From the NCBI GenBank assembly GCA_002085355.1, contig NATN01000086.1, forward strand, positions 1 to 8,663: DNA of 8,663 bases, in the 5' to 3' direction. This document shows, piece after piece, positions 1-6,576 of this stretch; the stretch's first letter is position 1, and every line of letters begins with the position of its first letter. The translations under genes and the position numbers were made by a program. This stretch comes from Candidatus Zhuqueibacterota bacterium 4484_87. Lineage in GTDB: Bacteria; Zhuqueibacterota; Zhuqueibacteria; Thermofontimicrobiales; Thermofontimicrobiaceae. Below the pieces are notes generated by a model. The model saw only the letters and a list, made by a program, of their open reading frames with translations. It had not been told where the DNA came from and ran no database searches.

Positions 1-2298
1 GTCGTGCCTTCTTTTGATGGGAAAACAGACTTGCTCAAACAAGACTTTTATGTTGACACCAACAACGACGGCAAAATCAACGCCGGAGATTCCATTCGCT
101 ATACAATCACAATCAAAAATTCGGGTCTGGGCACTGCGCATAATGTGGTGTTCACAGACTCCATTCCCAATTACACGCAATACGTATCAGGCTCCGCGAT
201 GACTTCAAAAGGCACCATCGTCTCCACGAATCCGGTTTTTCGCGTGGAAATAGGTTCTGTCGCGCCAAATGATGCAGAAATTGTCACGATTTCGTTCGCC
301 GTATTGGTGAACGAAACCATTACCATGATCTCCAATCAAGGCTATCTTGATTCCGATGAAACGAAGCCGACGCCGACGGACGATCCCGATTCTGATGAAG
401 AGGATGATCGAACCAAGACTAAAAAATCTTCTTTCTCTGGAAATGATGATGTTCTGAAAACCGACATTTTCATCGATACTGATGCCAGTGGTTCCATTTC
501 CGCTGGTGATACTATCAAATACCAAATCACCATCAAGAATTCCGGGAGCGCAACGGCGCTGCAGGTTGTTTTTACAGATACAATTCCCCAAGAAACTTCA
601 CTGATTGAAAATTCAGTAATTACGAGTGCGGGAGTTGTGACGGCAACAACGCCCGTGCTGACAGTTGAAATAGATTCCATCGCTGCATTTTCGGCGCAGA
701 CAGTCACCATCAAATTTTCAGTAATAGTAACAGAAAGCGCAGCGGAAATTCGTAACCAGGGGCTGGTATCTGCCAAAGAGACGCCATCCGAACCGACCGA
801 TGACCCGGAAACCGAAATTGACGATGATCCCACAAGAACCACAGCGCCAAGCTTTTACGGGAAAACAGACTTTTTGAAAAGCGCAATTATTTCTGACGTA
901 GATGGCAACAAACTTCTTTCAACCGGAGACATTATCACCTATTCCATTCACATTACAAATTCAGGGAAAGGCGTTGCTCACCAAGTAGTTTTTCAGGACA
1001 CCATTCCGCAACACACCGCCTATGTGGAAGGTTCTGCTCAAACTTCAAAAGGAACAATAAGTTCAACTTCGCCGGTGCTAATTGTGAACATCGGCGACAT
1101 CGCTGCCGACAAAAAGGAAACCGTTGCAATTTCATTTCAGGTAAAGCTAACGAAATCTGTCGAGCAAATATCTAATCAAGGATTCATTCACAGCGATGAA
1201 ACTAACCCTGTTCCGAGCGATGATCCCGACACTGATGCTGAAGATGACAGCACAAACAGTGACAACTCGAAATTTTTTACCGATATTGAGTTATTACAAT
1301 ACGTGCAAACGGATTCGTTCTTCGTGCAAAACAGCGATACCGTGAACTTCGCTAATGAAAACGAAAAATATCTTGTAACGATCAACTTGTCAAATATCGG
1401 TGCAAAGGATGCCGGTGCAATCTCTCTCAAAGCATGGTTTCCTGATTCGCTCACCATTTCCGGTATTACGCCAACTGAATTCTCTCGTACAAATGACAGC
1501 ATTATTTGGAAATTTTCCGGGCTTGCGATTGATTCAACCTTGAAAATCAGATATGAAGCTCAGGTTCCCTCAATTATGTCCGCCGGTCAAAACCTGCTAA
1601 TCCACAGCGCCAGAGCAAGTTGCATCAATGAAGATACCACAAAATTATCCAATAACTTTGTCGCGGACACCGTTTATAGTTTTGGCAAAGAAATTCCCAG
1701 CCCTGAGATTTCAGCGACGCCGTTAATTCTTGACGTCAATGACAGCGTTACAGTAAGCGTGAAAATTCCCAAAGATAAAATTTCCTGGGATTTGTGGATA
1801 CATCAGGCTGACGGGCAAATTATAAAAGATTTTGCCGATGATTTCATTGCCGCCAATAACATTGAACGTGATACGTGGGTAGAAATTCCTGTTAAATATT
1901 CCCAAACTCATCTCTTAACAACCGAAAAACAGGAGCCGGTTATCTTCGAAGTACGCACTACGGAAATTCGCGGCATTGAAAAAACGGCGCAGGCCAGCGT
2001 CACATTTCGCAGCAGTAACTATCTCGTTCTTGACAGGAATGTCTTTCGCCCTGACATAGACGGAAGGTTGGGTATCAAGTTCAAGCTGAGCTATCGTCGG
2101 CTCGCACAACTGGACATTTATGATCTTGCAGGAACCCACATCACGCGTGTAGCCGAGGACATTTTTGACGGCGGCTGGAATACCTATTACTGGAACGGAA
2201 TCACTGAATCCGGGAGAAAAGTTGGCAGTGGTGTTTATCTGGTCACCCTGCGAACAGATGAATTTAAAAGCTGGAAAAAAGTAATCATCATTCGATAA
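1..2298 (+). CDS. Large secreted DUF11-repeat surface protein with C-terminal FlgD-like/T9SS-type sorting domain (5' partial)
   Basis: The reading frame is open from base 1 to a TAA at 2296-2298. The GTG at 4-6 falls inside a repeat and has no ribosome binding site, so the true start is upstream. Residues below count from that GTG. Residues 1-140, 141-280 and 281-420 are three DUF11-type repeats, each with a Y-x-I-x-I-x-NSG strand, a VVF-x-D-x-IP strand, an NQG motif and an acidic DDP-rich linker. Residues about 425-560 form another DUF11-like sandwich and 565-670 a separate beta-rich segment. Residues 676-764 are a FlgD-like tail with NVFRP, LDIYDLAG, YYWNG, GSGVYLV and a basic-hydrophobic end KKVIIIR, as in type A T9SS sorting domains. 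The family is typically a cell-surface adhesin or stalk exported across the outer membrane. The next gene, 123 bases downstream on the same strand, encodes an outer-membrane barrel that may be its export partner. The ligand is unknown; domain calls come from motif reading only. Confidence 0.85.
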   Translation, partial: VVPSFDGKTDLLKQDFYVDTNNDGKINAGDSIRYTITIKNSGLGTAHNVVFTDSIPNYTQYVSGSAMTSKGTIVSTNPVFRVEIGSVAPNDAEIVTISFAVLVNETITMISNQGYLDSDETKPTPTDDPDSDEEDDRTKTKKSSFSGNDDVLKTDIFIDTDASGSISAGDTIKYQITIKNSGSATALQVVFTDTIPQETSLIENSVITSAGVVTATTPVLTVEIDSIAAFSAQTVTIKFSVIVTESAAEIRNQGLVSAKETPSEPTDDPETEIDDDPTRTTAPSFYGKTDFLKSAIISDVDGNKLLSTGDIITYSIHITNSGKGVAHQVVFQDTIPQHTAYVEGSAQTSKGTISSTSPVLIVNIGDIAADKKETVAISFQVKLTKSVEQISNQGFIHSDETNPVPSDDPDTDAEDDSTNSDNSKFFTDIELLQYVQTDSFFVQNSDTVNFANENEKYLVTINLSNIGAKDAGAISLKAWFPDSLTISGITPTEFSRTNDSIIWKFSGLAIDSTLKIRYEAQVPSIMSAGQNLLIHSARASCINEDTTKLSNNFVADTVYSFGKEIPSPEISATPLILDVNDSVTVSVKIPKDKISWDLWIHQADGQIIKDFADDFIAANNIERDTWVEIPVKYSQTHLLTTEKQEPVIFEVRTTEIRGIEKTAQASVTFRSSNYLVLDRNVFRPDIDGRLGIKFKLSYRRLAQLDIYDLAGTHITRVAEDIFDGGWNTYYWNGITESGRKVGSGVYLVTLRTDEFKSWKKVIIIR
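4..1263 (+). repeat. Three tandem 420-bp (140-residue) DUF11 coding repeats
   Basis: The units are 4-423, 424-843 and 844-1263. They align without any insertion or deletion: the Ser-Phe pair falls at residues 3-4, 143-144 and 283-284, NQG at 111, 251 and 391, and DDP at 126, 266 and 406. By hand count the identities are about 74/140 (units 1 and 3), 68/140 (1 and 2) and 65/140 (2 and 3). At DNA level the 14-mer at 19-32 recurs exactly at 859-872, and the 11-mer at 202-212 recurs at 1042-1052, both 840 bases apart; unit 2 lacks these copies. A Ca-binding-loop-like motif DTNNDGKINAGD (residues 18-29) recurs at 158-169 and, degenerated, at 298-309. Further copies may lie upstream of the window. 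Confidence 0.93.
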
Positions 2299-2327
2299 AT
2301 TGGGGTATCTGTCTTTCTTCCTATGCG

Positions 2328-2352
2328 ATTCAAAAACCACTCATTTTTGAAT
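2328..2352. other. Perfect 9-bp inverted repeat in the intergenic region
   Basis: Arms 2328-2336 (ATTCAAAAA) and 2344-2352 (TTTTTGAAT) flank a 7-base loop. It lies between the DUF11 gene and the barrel-OmpA gene. The stem is AT-rich and no T-tract follows on the + strand, so it is a poor intrinsic terminator. It could be a weak attenuator, a regulator site or chance. Read-through from the DUF11 gene into the next gene remains possible. The rest of the gap (2299-2421) shows no convincing promoter. Confidence 0.4.
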
Positions 2353-2407
2353 GGCTAAAAAAATCACCCTTTGGAGAAAAGCAACTACTGGCTGCAGACA
2401 GCACAGC

Positions 2408-2413
2408 GAGGAG
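2408..2413 (+). promoter_or_regulatory. Shine-Dalgarno GAGGAG fixing the ATG at 2422
   Basis: GAGGAG sits 8 bases before the ATG at 2422, near-ideal spacing. It favours that start over the in-frame TTG at 2371, which would place 17 polar residues before a clear signal peptide. Confidence 0.8.
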
Positions 2414-2421
2414 CGTCCATT

Positions 2422-5352
2422 ATGTTTAATGTCAAGCTAATCAACAAAAGTTTTTTGTTATTTCTCATGTTTTTCTTATTCACGAATCAATCCGGATCTG
2501 CCCAAATTCGTGCCGGTGCCTCTTTTCTGAAAATGGGGGTGGGCGTTCGGGTATCATCAATGGGGTTGACATCCGCCGGAGAAATTCGCGACAACTACGC
2601 TGTTTTCACCAATCCAGGTGCTGCCGGTTTTTTGCGGGAATGGCACTGGTCAGCGACTTACAATAAATGGATTGCCGATGTCTATCACGCTTCTTTTCTT
2701 TTCAATAAACGCATCCGCATGCCATGGAGCAATCAAACAAGATTTTCAATCGGTGCCATCTACCAGGGAGTGCCTGAATTCGACAGCTCAGACAATGCGA
2801 CCCCTGCGGCAAGCGCCAATGATTTGTTATTTGCCATTAGCCTGGGACAACCGCTGTCATTCATTTCCGACAATATTTCTTTCGGTACAAATGTAAAATA
2901 TCTGAAAAGTAAATTGGACAATTTTTCCGCCAGCAGCCTGATTGTTGACTTTGGAATCCTGGCGCGTACGCCGCGATTCAATTTGAAAAATTCATTTTTG
3001 AAGCACGGGGTATTCACAGCAGGTGTATCTTACACGCAGTTTGGGCAGGACTTGAAATTTGACAAAATAGATACGCCACTGCCACAAACATTGCGCGCAG
3101 GCGTCGCTTTTTATGCTGGTTCGCATTCCGGAGTTCAAGTACAAATCTGCGGCGATTATTTTTCCATTAAGGACGAAAAAGGGCACTATGCTCTGGGCGG
3201 TGCTATAAATTTCACCAATCTCTTTTCTGTTAATTTCGGTTATAATTTCAACAATGATCTTATGGATAAGTTTTCCATTGGCGGTACTTTTCAACTGGAT
3301 GATTTTTCCGCGCCGGAAAAGTCTTTTTTCCCCGGCAGAAACAAAGCCGCAAGGCTGGAAATTGCCACACTGAACGAAGGCGAATTTTTCAGCCGCTCTT
3401 ACCAGGGAGGCGCTCATTATTTTCCCAATTGCCCGGAAGCATTTGATTGGCAAATCCCGTCGATGGATGACACAATCAAAACGGAATCTGTTAATTTCAG
3501 TTGGGATAAAACCCGGGATCCTGATATTTTTGATTCCGTTTCTTACATCTTGCTCGTCAGTCCCGGCCGTGAATATTTGCGCGACTTGCTTGAACTACAG
3601 TCTATTTCGCAGGACAATTTTATCAATCGCGTACGGCAAGATGATTCTTTGCTGCTTGTCTGCGAAAACAATTTAAAACAAACCTCCTATCAAATGCCGA
3701 CTCCGGCAGCAGGTCACTATTACTGGGCTGTCGTGGCAGTGGATGAAAACTTTCACACCCGAACTGCCAGAAAAGACAATAACGAAATTGCACACTTTCT
3801 CGTACCGGCTACAGATATCCAGATTCAAGATATCGAATTTAAATACAGCCCCTGGATTACTCAGGATGACTATCACGGTGAGCTGAAAATTGTAATCGCT
3901 AATAATGGAGACATTGCAGCAAAGAATTTTCAGCTCGTGTGCAGCGATTCCGTAATTTTGATAAAACACAAGCTGCCAAGCGACAGTAGCGTTGCCAACT
4001 CAAAAATAATATTTTCAGAAATAATCGACAACTTGCCGGCCAAGTCAACAAGAACGATTTCCGTCTCCTGGCATACGCCATTGCTGGGCGCACACGCGAT
4101 AGTTGCCTGTGCAGACAAAGCAAATATACTGAAAGAAAAGGACACAGATAATAACCTTTTAAGAAAGACATTTTCTACAATTCCCAAAGGATTTGTCCAG
4201 CTTCCCGACACGGTCACATCACTCAAGGAACGTCACAATCGGCTGACAATGCCTCTGATCACACGAATTTTCTTCAATGCTAATTCTGCTCAAGTAGAAG
4301 ATGACTATCTTTTTACCAACGACAGTGATCCTTACCTGGCAATTTTAGCCGAACGACTCTTGGATCACCCGGAAATGACAATCAATTTGCAGGGTGTTGC
4401 AGACCCAAACTCTGAAAAGGCGACCAAAAAGCTGGCAAACCTACGCGCGAAAGCAGTAAAAGATTCCCTCGTTCGCGTTGGCCTCCGTGAAAATCAAATC
4501 AACTTATTGGGAGGCAAGGTGTTAGCAAAGCGACGCATTCCTTCCAATCCCAACGACGCACGTATGGTTTTCGAAGACAGACGGTATGTGGAAATTTTCA
4601 CCAAGGAAAAAAATCAGCCGGTTCTATTCGCGCCAATCCATCACGAATTTGTGGAATACAGCGTAGAACCCATTTTCACTACCGCCGCGGTAAAACTGGC
4701 TTTGCCGGCGATGGATGCAAAAATCAGATTGCACGATGACGATTTTTCCGACAGCACAAAAATCGTTTCAAATGGCGATGTGCTTTTAATTAAAGAAAAA
4801 TCGAACTGGCAGCTCGAAGATTCTGCCGTCAAACAGTTGCTAAACAGAGACGCCTCTTATGAATTTGTAATGATTGACAGCGAGGGACGCCGTTTTCGGA
4901 CACATGCCCAAACAACGCATTTCAACAAAGCATCAGTAGAGCAGCATCATCGCATTGTGATGCCGCTTCAGTTTGCAAAAGTCGAACCTATCTTCTCATT
5001 TTATTGGGACATTTGTTTCAAAGAGGTGAGTCAGGCAGTGGATCAGGGAGGCTGGCGATTCCGCTTCACCGGCCACGGCTGCGCAATTGGCAGTGATGCC
5101 GTAAACCTGCGCCTTTCCAGACAACGTGTAAAAAACTTTGACAAAAAATTCCGCCGATTTCTTGATAAAAACTATCAGAGTTCAAAGACCGATTTTCTTT
5201 CAAAACTCGATAAACCGCAGGGCTACGGCGAAAAAATGCCGCTTACTTTCAAATATGCCACGGGAGAAATTAGGTTGTTTGGCGACAACGATAAAGCATC
5301 CGGCAGAATTTTGAATCGTCGCATTGAATTGGAATTATACAAAATCCATTGA
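2422..5352 (+). CDS. PorV/PorQ-like outer-membrane barrel fused to FN3-like, CARDB-like and two OmpA-like domains
   Basis: The product has 976 residues from the ATG at 2422. Residues 1-27 are a Sec signal peptide: basic start, hydrophobic LFLMFFLF core and likely cleavage after SGSA. Residues 28 to about 293 resemble the PorV/PorQ barrel family: GASFLKMGVGVR near the mature N-terminus, NPGAAGF, and PQTLRAGVAF at 222-231. Residues about 335-463 form an FN3-like domain, including an HYYWAVVAVD strand, and about 464-585 a CARDB-like domain (IANNGDIAAKNF). Residues about 611-726 form an OmpA-like domain with Asp661, Arg675 and EDRRYVEI. After a beta-rich linker, residues about 850-976 form a second OmpA-like domain with GHGCAIGSDAVN, LSRQR, GYGE and LNRRIELE. 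Known PorV shuttles T9SS cargo, and OmpA domains bind peptidoglycan. PorV-like proteins normally consist of the barrel alone, so this is an unusual fusion. It probably anchors and exports the neighbouring DUF11 protein (inference). A dedicated terminator follows the stop codon. Confidence 0.85.
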   Translation: MFNVKLINKSFLLFLMFFLFTNQSGSAQIRAGASFLKMGVGVRVSSMGLTSAGEIRDNYAVFTNPGAAGFLREWHWSATYNKWIADVYHASFLFNKRIRMPWSNQTRFSIGAIYQGVPEFDSSDNATPAASANDLLFAISLGQPLSFISDNISFGTNVKYLKSKLDNFSASSLIVDFGILARTPRFNLKNSFLKHGVFTAGVSYTQFGQDLKFDKIDTPLPQTLRAGVAFYAGSHSGVQVQICGDYFSIKDEKGHYALGGAINFTNLFSVNFGYNFNNDLMDKFSIGGTFQLDDFSAPEKSFFPGRNKAARLEIATLNEGEFFSRSYQGGAHYFPNCPEAFDWQIPSMDDTIKTESVNFSWDKTRDPDIFDSVSYILLVSPGREYLRDLLELQSISQDNFINRVRQDDSLLLVCENNLKQTSYQMPTPAAGHYYWAVVAVDENFHTRTARKDNNEIAHFLVPATDIQIQDIEFKYSPWITQDDYHGELKIVIANNGDIAAKNFQLVCSDSVILIKHKLPSDSSVANSKIIFSEIIDNLPAKSTRTISVSWHTPLLGAHAIVACADKANILKEKDTDNNLLRKTFSTIPKGFVQLPDTVTSLKERHNRLTMPLITRIFFNANSAQVEDDYLFTNDSDPYLAILAERLLDHPEMTINLQGVADPNSEKATKKLANLRAKAVKDSLVRVGLRENQINLLGGKVLAKRRIPSNPNDARMVFEDRRYVEIFTKEKNQPVLFAPIHHEFVEYSVEPIFTTAAVKLALPAMDAKIRLHDDDFSDSTKIVSNGDVLLIKEKSNWQLEDSAVKQLLNRDASYEFVMIDSEGRRFRTHAQTTHFNKASVEQHHRIVMPLQFAKVEPIFSFYWDICFKEVSQAVDQGGWRFRFTGHGCAIGSDAVNLRLSRQRVKNFDKKFRRFLDKNYQSSKTDFLSKLDKPQGYGEKMPLTFKYATGEIRLFGDNDKASGRILNRRIELELYKIH

Positions 5353-5401
5353 GCCCAGGCGAGAAAAAATGCTACTTTGAAAATTAGCTTCTAAAAAATA
5401 A

Positions 5402-5445
5402 AAAGAGCTGCATCAGCAATGGTTGAATGCAGCTCTTTCTTTATA
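5402..5445. terminator. Bidirectional Rho-independent terminator between convergent genes
   Basis: A perfect 12-bp stem (5402-5413 AAAGAGCTGCAT with 5427-5438 ATGCAGCTCTTT) closes a 13-base loop. TTTCTTTAT follows on the + strand. On the - strand the stem runs into a T-rich tract, the complement of the A-rich run at 5390-5404. It lies 49 bases past the stop of the barrel-OmpA gene and about 70 bases past the stop of the convergent SDR gene, so it can end both transcripts. The rest of 5353-5510 holds nothing recognisable. Confidence 0.88.
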
Positions 5446-5510
5446 AAATTGCATTAGTTGAATTTCAGTTTACGGAATTTCAAGCCCTCAAACAATCTCA
5501 AATCCGAACA

Positions 5511-6485
5511 TTAAATCGCCAATTTATCATGCGAAAAATACTTAATAACTTCATCCAAAATCATGTCCAGATTATGTTTTGGCTCGTAGCCAATCATCGT
5601 CTTTATTTTTGTTAAATCGGGTATGCGAACCGACATATCTTCAAAGCCTTCTTCGTAAGCTTCATTGTAAGGCACAAACACGATTTCCGATTTTGAATTC
5701 GTTTTTTCTTTAATTTTTTTCGCCAAATCAAGAATGCTGATCGGTTGATCGTTTCCTAAATTGAAAATCTGGCCGTTTGCCTCTTTGTGATTCGCCAGAG
5801 AGATTATTCCGTTCACCACGTCACCGACATAACCGAAGCAGCGAATTTGCTGACCGTTTCCGTAAACGGTAATCGGTTCGTTTCTCAGCGCTTTCACGAC
5901 AAACCGCGGGATGACCATCCCATACTGACCTGTCTGACGCGGTCCCACCGTATTAAACAGCCGCACAATGGTAACGCCCAAATTTCTTTCTTTGTGATAC
6001 GCCAAGCCCAAAAACTCATCTATGGCCTTGGTGCTGGAATAGCTCCACCTGTTTTTCGTCGTGGGTCCTAATACGCGATCATCGCTCTCTTTGAAAGGTA
6101 CTCTATCACTTTTGCCGTAAATCTCCGAAGTCGAAGTGATCACAACGTCTTTCAAATAACGCGCAGCTAATTTCAGCACAACTTCTGTGCCCAAAATATT
6201 TCTTTCAATGACTTCAACCGGCTTATTCACGATCAATTCCACGCCCACAGCAGCAGCGAGATGATAAATCACATCGCACTCGCTCACGAGCCGATCCATC
6301 ACGGTCTCGTTCAAAATAGTTTCCACAGCAATATTGAATCTCGGGCTTGACATCAAATGTTCCACATTTTCCAGCCGCCCGGTGGAGAGGTCGTCTATCA
6401 CGTAAACCATATCGCCACGATTCAGCAGTTCTTCAGCAAGATGCGAACCGATAAATCCGGCTCCGCCTGTAATTAGTACTCTCAT
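5511..6485 (-). CDS. NAD-dependent nucleotide-sugar epimerase/decarboxylase (extended SDR, UDP-glucuronate decarboxylase-like)
   Basis: The product has 324 residues and looks complete. The Rossmann loop GGAGFIGS (residues 7-14) and Asp31-Asp32 after the second strand indicate NAD binding. The catalytic set is the segment STSEIYG (118-124) with Ser120/Glu121, and Tyr149-x3-Lys153. Other markers are RLFNTVGPRQTG (175-186), YGNGQQIRCFGYVGD (208-222) and MSVRIPD (284-290), whose Arg287 matches the UDP-glucuronate decarboxylase arginine. A Glu after Ser in the active site fits decarboxylases or dehydratases better than GalE, which has a different residue there. The likely reaction is on a UDP- or other NDP-sugar in the cytoplasm, for surface polysaccharide or LPS sugars. 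Exact substrate is uncertain: UXS, a 4-epimerase or a 4,6-dehydratase are all possible. It lies downstream of the PorU2-like gene on the same strand, but a terminator hairpin separates them, so it may have its own promoter in the 47 bases before its start; none is clear. Confidence 0.9.
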   Translation of the reverse strand: MRVLITGGAGFIGSHLAEELLNRGDMVYVIDDLSTGRLENVEHLMSSPRFNIAVETILNETVMDRLVSECDVIYHLAAAVGVELIVNKPVEVIERNILGTEVVLKLAARYLKDVVITSTSEIYGKSDRVPFKESDDRVLGPTTKNRWSYSSTKAIDEFLGLAYHKERNLGVTIVRLFNTVGPRQTGQYGMVIPRFVVKALRNEPITVYGNGQQIRCFGYVGDVVNGIISLANHKEANGQIFNLGNDQPISILDLAKKIKEKTNSKSEIVFVPYNEAYEEGFEDMSVRIPDLTKIKTMIGYEPKHNLDMILDEVIKYFSHDKLAI

Positions 6486-6494
6486 CCTTTAACG

Positions 6495-6500
6495 CTCCTT
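6495..6500 (-). promoter_or_regulatory. Shine-Dalgarno AAGGAG for the SDR gene
   Basis: On the - strand AAGGAG is followed by 9 bases and then the ATG at 6485-6483. It supports the chosen start, which also places the Rossmann motif at the usual distance from the N-terminus. Confidence 0.8.
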
Positions 6501-6517
6501 TGCCTTTATTTTGATTC

Positions 6518-6567
6518 CTAAATATTAAAAATAAAATGGGAGACACTTTCATCGTGGCTCTCATTTT
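6518..6567 (-). terminator. Rho-independent terminator after the PorU2-like gene
   Basis: On the - strand the arms 6567-6558 (AAAATGAGAG) and 6542-6533 (CTCCCATTTT) form a 10-position stem with one A-C mismatch. An inner CAC/GTG pairing extends it, and the T-rich run TTTTATTTTTAATATTT follows. It begins about 10 bases after the TAG at 6577-6579. This suggests the SDR gene is at least partly uncoupled from the PorU2-like gene, although read-through is possible because of the mismatch. Confidence 0.7.
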
Positions 6568-6576
6568 CTAATTTTT

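Noticed and set aside
1..6. GTG at position 4 as a real start codon
   Set aside because: The frame is open to the window edge and the codon falls at the start of an ongoing repeat unit.
205..842. Two long antisense reading frames on the - strand opposite the DUF11 repeats
   Set aside because: They are shadows of the repetitive + strand gene, with low-complexity products and no start signals.
2328..2352. Hairpin after the DUF11 gene as a terminator
   Set aside because: The stem is AT-rich and has no T-tract on the + strand, so it is kept only as an inverted repeat.
2371..2421. In-frame TTG at 2371 as the start of the barrel-OmpA gene
   Set aside because: It adds 17 polar residues before a typical signal peptide. 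The ATG at 2422 has GAGGAG 8 bases upstream.
2299..2421. Riboswitch or structured leader before the barrel-OmpA gene
   Set aside because: No conserved aptamer motif (c-di-GMP, SAM, TPP and others) is recognisable in the 123 bases.
2351..2440. Small 29-codon reading frame beginning at ATG 2351
   Set aside because: It has no ribosome binding site, overlaps the next gene's Shine-Dalgarno and start in another frame, and has no recognisable product. A leader-peptide role cannot be supported.
5511..6485. Assignment of the SDR as UDP-glucose 4-epimerase (GalE)
   Set aside because: The active-site segment STSEIYG carries Glu121, and Arg287 lies in the RIPD segment. Both fit the decarboxylase-like branch better, though the substrate is not settled.
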